In this document: positions 11,601-20,748 of the stretch, in pieces
How positions within the stretch are numbered: the first letter of the stretch is position 1
Layout of the letters: every line of letters begins with the position of its first letter
NCBI GenBank assembly: GCA_022419385.1
Contig: JAJUBI010000005.1
Location: 1,736,001-1,800,000, forward strand
DNA: 64,000 nucleotides
Source: Paraconiothyrium sp. Pb-2020
Taxonomy: Eukaryota > Ascomycota > Dothideomycetes > Pleosporales > Didymosphaeriaceae
Reading direction: 5' to 3'
Translations under genes and position numbers: made by a program
Notes under the pieces: generated by a model
The model's database searches: none
What the model was told of the DNA's origin: nothing
What the model saw: only the letters and a program-made list of their open reading frames with translations

Positions 11601-12175
11601 ACGCCGGCCTCACCGCCGCCCGCGAATTCGTCCGCTCTACACAATCCAACATTACGTCTGCCGAGGGCCAGGCCGTAAAGCGTCTCGCAAAGGGCAAAGC
11701 TGCGCTATTTGATCCCAAGAAAGACAAGAAGATCACGATTTTCTCGGCCAAGAGCTGGCCCGAGTGGCAGAAGAAGTACATCGACCTCATCCGCGATGAG
11801 TATCCCAACATCGATATCAAGACGCTGTCGAAGAGTGTGGACAAGACTGAGAGCAAGAAGGCAATGCCCTTCATTAATGGGCTCAAGCGGAGACTTGATA
11901 ACGGCGAGCCCGTGGACAAGGTGTTGGACCGCCAACTTCCATTCGACGAACTCGTCACCCTGCGCGCTATGGTTTCGGGTCTCAAACAGACGGTGCAGAA
12001 GTGCGTTGCTGTAGAGATCATTGCTGTCGAGGAGGGTGGCAAAGCGGGTGTCGTGATCAATGAGGATGGCAGCCACGGTGAGACGAAGCAGAATTTGGCG
12101 CCGCAAGCAGGGTCTGCCGAGCCTGGATCACCAAGCTTTGCGTTCGAGAACGTTGAGAACCTGTCTGTAAGGTAG
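8678..12175 (+). CDS. CDC60: Leucyl-tRNA synthetase, cytosolic
   Basis: Charges tRNA-Leu with leucine in the cytosol. Single exon, 1165 residues from the ATG at 8678; the frame is open 66 bp further upstream but without family resemblance, and MAEAAAPKE fits as the start. This is the usual size for eukaryotic/archaeal-type LeuRS. The HIGH-type signature is PYMNGTLHAGHGF near residues 96-108; the KMSKS loop is GEKMSKSTGNF near 770. The CP1 editing insertion lies between, with the FIPATLRPETMYGQT segment. The long anticodon-binding and lysine-rich C-terminal regions follow. There is no mitochondrial presequence, consistent with the cytosolic isoform. Good codon bias and no introns suit a highly expressed housekeeping gene. 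Confidence 0.97.
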   Translation: MAEAAAPKEIPNSAVEATLSALDPEHSSANTLKIENTEKRDALIKEEKKYQQQWADSHVFEPEAPSIDEEPFDTTTPDQLHEKYPKWLGNFAFPYMNGTLHAGHGFTASKIEFTAGFSRMQGKRTLWPLGYHLTGMPIKACSDKLVREVEMFGQNFERCPVDDIVEEGPTDGAVPPAPTQSETRTDLSKFSAKKGKAASKTVKAKYQFQIMLAQGIPLEEIHKFADPYHWIEYFPPLAKRDLISFGARMDWRRQFTTTDANAYFDSFVRWQMRKLKEMGKIIFAKRYTVYSPKDGQACLDHDRASGEGVTVQEYTALKMKVKEWSEIAKKELDGKLPADANVFFIPATLRPETMYGQTSCFVGPTLKYGVFQVGSEYFVCSPRAARNMAYQGIFPEWGVFPQVATLLGKEVVGTVVNAPFSVLTEGVRILPMETVKDTKGTAVVTCVPSDSPDDYITSLDLAKKAEYYGIQKEWVRFDEILPIISTPSYGDLTAKHLVETLKIQSPKDTKKLEEAKEKAYKEGFYKGTMIYGDFKGQKVEDAKNLVRKQLIEQGLAFAYGEPDGKVVSRSGDECTAALLDQWFMNYGTTENGGDGEWAAQVLQQIEDMELYYPEAKNAFQQVVNWLANWACARSYGLGTKLPWDESVMVESLSDSTIYQSYYTFAHLLHKDMFGKQVGPLGIKPEQMTDDVWDYVLGRRARGDLPETSIPKKDIQTLRRHFDYWYPLDMRGSGKDLIQNHLTFNLYIHTALFPKEYRPRSFRVNGHLMLNGEKMSKSTGNFLTIQGAVEKFGADATRIALADAGDGIEDANFEEAVANANILKLFELRKWCEEMVRDAIIVDDGGKYREAIKERIKNIDVVQRKSGSPRVLLDELFDNELNSLVTEARKHFETTMYKAALKAAYYDFTAARDFYREATKAAGFGMHEDLAKRYIELQALLITPFAPHWAEYIWLEVLKKPSTIQNALYPKVPATDAGLTAAREFVRSTQSNITSAEGQAVKRLAKGKAALFDPKKDKKITIFSAKSWPEWQKKYIDLIRDEYPNIDIKTLSKSVDKTESKKAMPFINGLKRRLDNGEPVDKVLDRQLPFDELVTLRAMVSGLKQTVQKCVAVEIIAVEEGGKAGVVINEDGSHGETKQNLAPQAGSAEPGSPSFAFENVENLSVR

Positions 12176-12611
12176 AACTGCATTGCAGAGTGGATTAACG
12201 AGCACGCGAGAGCATTGCATGGAATGGCTAGGATCTGGCGCAGGATGGAGGAATTATACTCACGAGGCTTATTTGTAGACCTGTGCCTTGTGGATGATTA
12301 GTTACGATAGATGAAACCAAAAGTACTCATCACTTTCAATATCCTGTATACCTCCAGGAGTATGCTTTCTGCTGTGCAGGGAACACCTACATGACACTGA
12401 GCGCGTATTAGATATGGGCTGCTGCTCAATTGATAGTTGTCAGGATCATCGATACCGTGTACATGTACCGTGCATGTCACGACTCGACGCATGAAGACGA
12501 CCTTGAGCTCGAACGAGGCAGTGAAAATTAGATATCTATTCTATGCTCATACAAAAATTCTAGCCGTGGCAAACATAACGCTTTTGAAAATGACATGATA
12601 CACGCGGCACT
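12176..12611. other. Convergent 3' intergenic region
   Basis: Lies between two genes that converge, the LeuRS gene and the MocA-type dehydrogenase. It should hold both 3' UTRs. No other gene or motif was seen. Confidence 0.6.
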
Positions 12612-13795
12612 TTACAACTTCGCCCTCGTGCCGTCCTCGACCTTGTTGCCCTGCTTGTCGAAGAAGATTTTCTTGCCGTTGCGCAGCGACTCCTGCAGCG
12701 CGACGCCGATCCGGACAGCTTCGACGGAGCTCTCCATGTCGATGGGCACAGCCTTGTTGTCGAGCACTGCGTCTGTGAATTGCCGCGCCTCCTCAACGAA
12801 GGCATTCTCAAAGCGCTCGTAGTAGTTCTGCGGGATCTCGCGGTGGATGCCGGTGGGAAGATGGCTTTCGGTAAGGCCGATAGTGGGATTCGCATTGACT
12901 GTGAGCTTCCCGCTCGTCCCAATGATCTCAGTCATATCGTGCTGGCCCGGTGCGTTCATTCTGCTGCTGTAGAAGTACGCAATCTGTCCATCATGAAATT
13001 CCACGACACCGACGCCATTGTCAACGTCGCCGTGCTTGGCGAGGTCGGGTTCAAGAGCGGCGACACCAACTGCCATGACGCTCTTCACCTTTGGTAGTTC
13101 CTTTGTAGACGAGGAGAAAAACCACAATGCAAGATCGATGTCGTGGATGTTACAGTCGACGAAGATACCGCCGCTGAACTCAGCGTAGGCGACGAAGAAG
13201 CCTGAGGGGTCGTACTTGTCGCAGGTCTGGGAGGGGAGGATGGTGGGGCGGCCGATGGAGCCAGAGAGAGCGGTCTGGTACGCGGCGAGGTAGGAGGCGT
13301 CGAAGCGGCGGGAGAAACCGCACATTACTTTTTGGTTGGGGTGGGCTTTGGCCACTTTGAGGACATTCTGAGACTGGAGATTGACGTTAGCGGAGTGTTC
13401 TATATAGGGTGCTACATTGATGGGTTTGGCTGGGTCTAGAACGATTGCTGGAAGATACGTACAATGGCGAGCTCTGTGCTCAAAGGCTTCTCGCAGAGAA
13501 CGTGCTTTCCGGCCTCAATGGCCTTGATGGTCTGCTCAGCATGCACCGTGGTGGCCGTTGCCACGCAAACAGCCTCCAGACCCGGGTGCTTCAGCATTTC
13601 ATTGAAATCAGAGTAGATCTTGACTCCCCAGGGCTCTAAGTTTGCCTGTGCCCATGCAAGCTCCTTGGGGTCTGGGGTGAATGCAGCAACGAGCTCCGCG
13701 CGCGGCGTGCGGTGCAGGAAATGGTTCGCATGGCGAGCACCCATGCGGCCCAAGCCGGAGACGGCAACCTGAAGTCTGCGGATCTGAGGAGCCAT
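12612..13795 (-). CDS. Gfo/Idh/MocA-family NAD(P)-dependent dehydrogenase (inositol 2-dehydrogenase-like)
   Basis: Two exons, 13463-13795 and 12612-13373, joined in phase 0 by an 89-bp intron; 364 residues. The N-terminal Rossmann fold has GLGRMG near residues 14-19 and the family CEKPLS motif at 101-106. The C-terminal substrate-binding domain includes GFSRRFD and DIHDIDLALW. The family oxidises inositols or reduces sugar-derived ketones using NAD(P). Its place one gene away from the polyol dehydrogenase and 6 kb from myo-inositol oxygenase points to inositol or uronate-derived substrates. The exact substrate cannot be read from sequence. Confidence 0.9.
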
Positions 13796-14680
13796 TGTGT
13801 GAATCGGGAGTTGTAAAGAGATCAGATGGAAGACCTAAAGGTAGTACGAACGAGAAGAAGTGGTGCCAGAGTGCAATTCGCAGAAGGGTGCAACACGTTG
13901 GATGAAATATCCACGTCGGAATCCTCCACCCCACGCCTCCACTCACCGCCTAACTAACTACCCACAAAACCATGTGGCCATAGCTCCCAGGAACACCCGA
14001 GTAGGCGATGTTGAGCCGAAGATCTCCGTTTCGATCTTTTCTGGACGTGTGCGGGATGCCAATTCTTCCTCGCACGTCTACCCCATACTCCACATTTCCC
14101 CAGTGTTTCCGGCGACAATCTCCAAACTGCGCGGTCGGGGCAGGCTCGGGGCTAGTGGTCGCGCCGCAGCTGCAGGTGGAAGATGCGCGGAAGGATAAGC
14201 GTGGAACGCGTCGATGGCGTGGGACGTGTCGGGAGGTAAACGCGTGCGTGTGCTGTGGCTAGGCGCTTACTACGTTCGGCCATGGGCGCTCCAGCGAAGC
14301 CTCTTTACGGGGAAAGTCTCCCCATTTGACCACCGTCTTGAGCACAACTTGCTGGATTGGCTCGCATTTGCTCCAAACGTGGGACGCAGAGGCGAGAATA
14401 TCTGGGGGAGAGGATCGGATGCGGGGTGTTGAGGCTGAACGCGGGAAGAGATTGTGGCCGCTCCATCACCCAGAAGCACACAGTGCGACCAAGTGAATGC
14501 ACGTGAACGTGGGGAACAACCTGGTCCTCTAGAGAAGACCCCTCCCTACGTCACGTTCCAGGGGGCTGCCTAGGGAGCTTTGCTTACAGGCATGGATCAT
14601 AACAAAGGAGCACATGTTGACATCGTACTCTACACCATCTGCGCTTTTCGAAGCTCCAAACGCCACCGTTCAATCAACGC
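13796..14680. other. Intergenic region upstream of the MocA-type gene
   Basis: Holds the promoter of the leftward MocA-type dehydrogenase and the 3' end of the leftward polyol dehydrogenase. Open frames are short and unconvincing. No RNA gene seen. Confidence 0.5.
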
Positions 14681-16028
14681 TCACCGATTCGCTTTCTCCC
14701 CGTCACCGGTTTCAATCACGACCTTGATCACCAGATTGCCCTTGTCGTCCTTCGTCTTTCCAGCCATGTCGAAAGCCTCTACCGCCGACTCCAAACCCTT
14801 GTACCTATGCGTAACGAGCTTTGAGAAGTCCGGGTAGTCCGGCCCTTTCTTTGATACGACTTCAACGCCGGTAGGGTAGGTGTTCGCGTATCGGAAGACG
14901 CCCTTGATGTCGACTTCGCGGAGCGCTGCAGCTGAGATCGGGAGCGTTTGAATAGGAGTACCCATACCGATGAGCAAGACCGTGCCTCCCGGTCGTGTTG
15001 CCTATACATCGTCAGGTGCCAGTTAAAGTAATCTAAGGGTGCAAAACATACGTATATCGATGCTTGTACGCAGGAAGGCACGCCTGTGCACTCGAACACG
15101 GCGTCTACCTCACCGATTGCTCCACCGCTTAATTTCGTAACCTTTGCGATTTCGGCAGCTGTCTCCTTCGCGATATCGAGATTCTCTTCTATCGTCTGTC
15201 CACGCTTTAGCGGTACCGTGAAACTTCGGTGCGCAAAGTTGTTATCCACAGCGAAGTTTACTCGACCGGAATCAATGTCTGCTATTACAACAGTGCCGGC
15301 GCCTGAGATCTTTGCCATTGCCGCAACCAGCAACCCTACCGCGCCTGCACCGAACACTAAAACTGTCGCCCCGACTGGAAGTTGTGCTCTTTTTGTGGCT
15401 TGGATAGCGACACCTAGCGGTTCTAGGAGTGCACCAAGATCAAGCGAAACATCTTCTGGAAGCCTGCAGATAATCAGCAATGTTCCGGCCTCGAAGCCAG
15501 CTCTGCTCACTTGTGACACCACGCCGCAGGGTGATTAATCCGGTCCTGCAGCGTTCCTTGTGCGTGTGGAAAGGCTTTCGCACTGCTCCGAAACTTCATC
15601 TCTTTGCAAATGTTGTATCTTCCCTCTTTACACCGGTTGCATTGTTCGCAAGGTTGCCCTACCTCCAGAGCTACCTTATCGCCAACTTTGAACTTTTGCG
15701 ACTGTTCCACCTCGGAACCGACAGCTACAACCACGCCTGCAGATTCGTGCCCAAGCGACATAGGCTCCCGCACAATGATGTCGCCATTGCGATAATGCCG
15801 GTAGTAGTGGAGGTCTGAGCCGCAGAGGCCGGTAGCCCGGACAGCTACTTGAACATCTGTGGGTCCTGGAGGGAAGATGGAGCGGTCTTCCTGTAACAGA
15901 TTTAGACAAGATGGAACAGGAGCTATGCATAAAGAGCTTACAATTCTTAGGTCTCCTGCGCCGTGCAGAACGGATGCGCGAATCTGACTCCCCTTCTGCT
16001 GCACATCTGGCGTTCTTTCCGCAGCCAT
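14681..16028 (-). CDS. Zinc-dependent polyol dehydrogenase (sorbitol/xylitol/L-idonate dehydrogenase family)
   Basis: Medium-chain dehydrogenase with four exons: 15942-16028, 15511-15890, 15052-15463 and 14681-15001; 399 residues. Catalytic zinc ligands are C52 (GLCGSD) and H77-E78 (GHESAG). The structural-zinc cysteines are 110, 113, 116 and 124 (CEQCNRCKEGRYNIC). The NAD-binding glycine motif is GAGAVG. It oxidises a secondary alcohol of a polyol or aldonate at the expense of NAD. It is divergent from an SDR gene across a 473-bp shared promoter. That pairing, plus myo-inositol oxygenase nearby, suggests the L-idonate to 5-keto-D-gluconate step of fungal glucuronate catabolism. Xylitol or sorbitol dehydrogenase is the main alternative. 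Confidence 0.9.
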
Positions 16029-16501
16029 ATTCCAGTTCTCTGATTACAGGATGAGGTCTTAGTGTTCAATCGATCGCGGCAAGCAACGCAGATAGTTCAA
16101 TGAGTCTTGGGGGGGGGGATGAGGAGCACAAGAGAACAAGCTCGGACGACGTGTCGAAACACAACGCAGCCATCGCCCGTGGCTCGGCCCAGATTTCCCT
16201 CGAGACGACGTGATGCGCCGTCGCTGGAGACAAATCCTAGACCCGGCATCTGATGTCCCGCACTTCAAATACCGACACCGCAGCGGGGTTACCCTTTCTG
16301 ACTCGCCCCACGTCACTTCAAATGCCGATGCACGTCGCCCCGCGCTAGTTGCGCGACTTTGGGGGGCTACCGAAGCGTGTTGTATAACAACGAAACTTGT
16401 AGGCTTCTGAGAAAGTTGATACACCACCATTCGACTGCGAGACTAGTATAGCGCGAAGAGACATCGACTTACGCTCTGCAGCTGATCGGAAAGTGACGAA
16501 A
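16029..16501. promoter_or_regulatory. Shared divergent promoter of the polyol dehydrogenase and the SDR
   Basis: The two translation starts are 473 bp apart and face away from each other, so one control region probably serves both. It contains a run of ten G at 16109-16118, and no clear TATA box. Co-regulation is inferred from geometry and matching functions, not from a recognised operator. Confidence 0.55.
16109..16118 (+). repeat. Run of ten G
   Basis: A homopolymer of ten guanines in the divergent promoter. It could be a regulatory G-tract or a place of uncertain length in the assembly. Confidence 0.9.
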
Positions 16502-17349
16502 ATGACAAATGTCAAGGAGCTCTTCTCGCTCGAGGGCCAAACCGCTCTCGTGACTGGCGGGACAAGAGGAATTGGGCAGGCCATGGCAGTTGCCCTCGCA
16601 GAAGCCGGTGCAGACGTTCTCCTCGTACAAGTAAATCTCTCCCTCGACTCCGGTTCCTCCATCAATTGCTAATAAACAGCCAGCGCGATACCTCCAATCA
16701 GTCTACCAAGCAAGAAATCGAGAAATTGGGACGGAAAGCAACAATATACACCGCGGACCTGTCCTCCCCCGAATCCGTTTCCGCACTCCTCCCGAAGATA
16801 TTAAAAGACGGCCACAGAATCCACGTGTTACTCAACTGTGGCGGCATCCAAAAGCGGCACCCGGCGCACCAATTCCCAGACGACGATTGGCAATCCGTCC
16901 TTCAAGTCAATCTCACCTCGGTGTTCACACTCTGTCGCGACGTCGGCGCGCACATGCTCCAACAGAACACTGATTTAGCACCTAACGGTACGCGCCGCGG
17001 CTCCATCATCAACATCGCCTCTCTGCTCTCCTTTCAAGGCGGCCTCACCGTCCCCGCATACGCCGCGTCCAAGGGCGGTGTTGCGCAGCTCACGAAAGCG
17101 CTATCCAATGAATGGGCGAGCAAAGGTATCAACGTGAATGCGATTGCGCCGGGGTATATTGCAACGGAGATGAATATTGCCCTGATCCAGGATGAGAAGC
17201 GGGCGAAGGGTATTCTAGAGAGGATTCCGGCGGGGAGGTGGGGGAGCCCAGAGGATTTCAAGGGTGCGATTGTGTGGTTGGCAAGTGCGGCGAGTGCGTA
17301 TGTGAGTGGGGAGGTTGTTACGGTTGACGGGGGATGGATGGGGCGGTAG
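16502..17349 (+). CDS. Short-chain dehydrogenase/reductase (KduD / 5-keto-D-gluconate reductase type)
   Basis: Classical SDR in two exons, 16502-16630 and 16684-17349, 264 residues. The acceptor at 16683 is preferred over the one at 16679 because it restores the in-frame VQRDTSN stretch typical of the family. The cofactor motif is TGGTRGIG near residue 20. The catalytic serine lies in INIASLLS and YAASKGG supplies Tyr and Lys. NVNAIAPGYIATEMN and the VTVDGGWMGR ending are standard for 2-deoxy-D-gluconate 3-dehydrogenase-like enzymes. It reduces or oxidises a keto-sugar acid with NAD(P)H in the cytosol. Divergent from the polyol dehydrogenase, it would fit reduction of 5-keto-D-gluconate to D-gluconate. 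Confidence 0.92.
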
Positions 17350-17686
17350 AAGTGGTTACGATTTCTGTACAAATGCATTGCTTAGCTACATTCATCCTCT
17401 ATGTAGATACACCGTGACAGCAGATCTTTCGAAAGGAGTCTTCCGTCTTGTCGCAGTGTTTGAAGGTCATAGAACGGGTACCCTTACGGTGAAAGACGAC
17501 TACAGACGGCCATAGTGCAGATATATAGACTCGTTGTCGAAGGGACGCAACAAGGCATCACATCACAGCAACTATGGGAGCAGTACAGCTTGCTCAACAG
17601 CGTGCTTTCAATTCTATCTACAAAACGCAGTAGATAGTCTATGTAAGGGTATATCAACTTTTAATCTAAAGTCTGCTCCCAGGCGG
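17350..17686. other. Convergent 3' intergenic region
   Basis: Between the SDR and the leftward aldo-keto reductase. Probably only 3' UTRs; nothing else recognised. Confidence 0.55.
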
Positions 17687-18693
17687 TCAACCACTCAGGT
17701 CAATGCCATCAGGCTTATCCGGGAACCCAGCATTGACACCGAATGGCGGATACACGAAGCGCTGCACGCCATTCTTCTTGTGAATCACCTCGAGAGCCTC
17801 CATATCCGGCGCACTCAATTGGATGAGGTTGCGGTTCTCATCGATACGGCTGGGCGTCACGGATTTCGCGAGTACCGACGAGCCGCGCACAAGGTGGTAG
17901 CTAAGCAACACGGTTGCGGGACCGACGTTGTGCTTCTTCGCGACCTCCAGGACACCCTCATCTTTGAATAGCGGCGAGCCAGTGGATCCGAGCGGGCTGT
18001 AGGCGGTGATGTGGATTCCCTTTTCCTTGCAGAAGTCCACGACTTCCTGCTGGGGCAGCAGCGGGTGGTTCTCGATCTGATTCGCCGCGGGCGTAATGGT
18101 GGCCTGAGCGAGCAGTTTCTCGAGGTACTTGACGGAGTAGTTTGCAACACCGATGGCTTTCACTTTGTCGGGGTGGGACTTGATCAGGGACTCGAGGTTC
18201 TTCCATGTATCAATGTGAGTGATGCTGTGGTCAATGTCGCGGGAGCCATCTTCGAGTTTGGGGAAGAGGGGGTGGTTTCCTGTGCTGGTTGTCAGTCCTT
18301 GGTTCCTTCTCCCTCTCAGTCGGGACAGGAAACAAACATACCCTTGGGATTCATAGGCACAGGCCAGTGCATGAGATACAGGTCTACGTAAGGCGTCTTC
18401 AACAGATCCAAGCTCTTCTGCAGGCCCTCCTCAGCACGCGTGTGGAAGGTACACCACAGCTTGCTTGTGATGAAGAGGTCTTCGCGCTTGACGATACCCC
18501 GCGAGATGACGTCCTGCAGCGCCTCGCCCACCTCGTCCTCGTTTTGGTAGCAGTATGCGCAGTCAATGTGTCTGTAGCCGCTCTCAATCGCATGGATGAC
18601 CGCCTTCTTGACTTCGCCGGGCGCAGACTGCCATGTGCCCAACCCCAGCGCGGGGATCGTGGCGCCAGTGTTCAAGGGGATGGCAGTGTTCAT
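17687..18693 (-). CDS. Aldo-keto reductase (aldehyde/uronate reductase type)
   Basis: NADPH-dependent (beta/alpha)8-barrel reductase of 314 residues from the ATG at 18693. Exons are 18342-18693 and 17687-18279, joined in phase 1. The catalytic tetrad is D44, Y49, K78 and H109 (HIDCA, CYQNE, TSKLW, LMHWP). The C-terminal phosphate-binding loop is VLAKSVTPSRIDENR. An earlier in-frame ATG at 18762 would add 23 residues; 18693 is chosen because the family normally begins with a short strand before LNTGATIPALGLG. Divergent from myo-inositol oxygenase, it is the natural candidate for reducing the D-glucuronate that enzyme makes to L-gulonate. Glycerol or general aldehyde reductase remains possible. 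Confidence 0.9.
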
Positions 18694-19713
18694 GGTGGGC
18701 TTGGGATTAAAGATGTCTTTGGGCGATAGTTTGAGAATGAAGTTTCCGAGGGAGGGATTCATGGCACGGGGGAGATGGGGGTATATGTAAGTGGGGACAT
18801 TGTTGGGCTGGGTCACGTCGAATGCCGACTGCTTGTCAACTGCCCCGGCCTTTGGGTAATGGAAAGGTGAGCACGGCTGTTTGGGCGCGTTGCTACGTGT
18901 GAATTCTTCCGGAGCCCCGCCATGGCATACCCCGCCGGGGTACCATCGGCCCGAGAGGTCTTCGGGATCAAAGTAAATGCGCCCCGGCTCGCCTCGAAGG
19001 AGCGGGCCAAGAACATGGACGTTTTGGGCAATTTGCGTCGGGCGAAGTATCTCCGAGCCTCACGTGGCGTCATTGCGCGTGTGATCGTCGCGGTTTGCGG
19101 ACGATTTGGGCAAGGGTTTGGCGGGAAGGACTGGGGGAGATCTGAGGGGGAGCGGCGAGAATTACCTTCCTGGGTGCACACAAGGAGGGGGCCTCCGAAA
19201 ACGTTGGACCAAACCACCAAAACCACCGACTAAACCTCCGCCACCCAACCACAGTCACCACATTACCTGCAACCCGTCGCTAAGCCGCTGTGTTCCAGAT
19301 CGCTTCTAGTAATGTCCCTGATGGGTGGCGTACACATCGGGGAACATTTCCTAACCGCCAGCGCTTTCGTTTCGGGGAGTCAAGTTCGCGGGCATGGCCC
19401 CGTAAAAGGTGGAGCTAGACGATGCAAGACATCAGACTCTGCAACAGATGGTAGGCTGGATCTCGGGGTTGTTGCGGGGTGGCAGAAAACATGGGCTGAG
19501 TACGTGGATGGCACCTGCGGAGAATACTTGCCTATACCTAGGGTTCGACCAAGAATAAGTATCGTAGCTCGCACATCAAGCGACCATCATCATCACTATC
19601 AATATCTTCCTCTACATCCTCCCTCTGTGCCCTGAGAGTTATAGCCACAAGCGTATTGCTATCACTGTTCCGCCTTACTTTTAGATACCCCTTCCACACC
19701 GCATACCTTCACA
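18694..19713. promoter_or_regulatory. Divergent promoter region of aldo-keto reductase and myo-inositol oxygenase
   Basis: About 1 kb between two divergent starts, with no convincing gene. Matches to the fungal CreA consensus SYGGRG occur at 18791-18796 (GTGGGG) and 19131-19136 (CTGGGG). Such short sites are common by chance, so carbon-catabolite control is only a suggestion. Confidence 0.4.
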
Positions 19714-20748
19714 ATGGCACCAGGCGCCCTCGTTGAGCAACCCAACGTCGCGGAGCCTTTCGCCAACCCGAAGGACGGTCTCGCACTCGAAGCCACCTCG
19801 GACGCCATCGACGATGTAAACGTCCTCAAGGCCGCCCTCAAAGTGAAGAATGGCACCGCCACGCAAGAAGAGAAGGACATCTACGTGCAATCCCAGTTCG
19901 ACGTCGAGAAGGACAAGACACAATTCAGACAGTACGAGGAGGCCTGCGACCGCGTCAAGAACTTCTACCGCGAGCAGCACGAGAAGCAGACCGTTGCGTA
20001 CAATCTCAAGGCCCGCAATGCCTTCTACAGCAAGACCCGCGCCAGCATGACTGTGTGGGAGGCCATGGAGAAGCTCAACACGCTGATCGATGAATCCGAC
20101 CCTGATACTTCTCTCTCCCAGATCGAGCACTTGCTCCAGTCCGCAGAGGCCATTCGCCGTGACGGAAAGCCCCGCTGGATGCAGCTTGTAGGCCTCATCC
20201 ACGACCTCGGCAAGCTGCTCTTCTTCTATGACGCCCAGGGCCAGTGGGACGTCGTCGGCGACACTTTCCCCGTTGGCTGTGCTTTCGATCGTCGGATCAT
20301 CTACCCTGATACCTTCGAGGGCAACCCAGATCACGACAACGAGATCTACGGCACCGAGCACGGCATCTACACCCCTGGGTGTGGTCTCGACAACGTCATG
20401 CTTAGCTGGGGCCACGACGAGTATCTGTACCACATTATGAAGGCGCAGAGCACCATCCCGGACGAGGGTCTGGCTATGATCAGGTACCACTCTTTCTACC
20501 CTTGGCACTCGCAGGGCGCGTACAGGTGGATGATGAATGAGAAAGACGAGAGGATGTTGGAGGCTGTTAAGGCGTTTAACCCTTACGATCTTTACTCAAA
20601 GTCTGATGACGTTCCTAAGGTTGAGGAGCTCAAGGTATGTCCTCCCCTCTTCGGTATTGACTCGAGAGTATCGTGTTAATAAAGACAGGAATACTACAAG
20701 GACGTTATTAACGAGTTCATCGGCTGGGACAAGAAGATCCAGTGGTGA
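19714..20748 (+). CDS. MIOX: myo-Inositol oxygenase
   Basis: Cleaves myo-inositol with O2 to D-glucuronate using a di-iron centre in an HD-type fold. Exons are 19714-20634 and 20689-20748, 326 residues; the second exon supplies the ending IGWDKKIQW. Hallmarks are FRQYEEACDRVKNFYREQH, the metal-ligand HDLGK motif near residue 163, TFPVGCAFD, DHDNEIYGTEHGIYTPGCGL, LSWGHDEYLYH and RYHSFYPWHSQGAY. The length is close to the usual 280-330 residues. It is the entry enzyme for the neighbouring group of sugar-acid oxidoreductases. Confidence 0.96.

Noticed and set aside
11473..12183. 236-codon minus-strand frame opposite the end of LeuRS
   Set aside because: Antisense shadow with serine/leucine-rich composition and no motif.
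19681..20508. 275-codon minus-strand frame opposite myo-inositol oxygenase
   Set aside because: Antisense shadow; the plus strand carries clear MIOX motifs.
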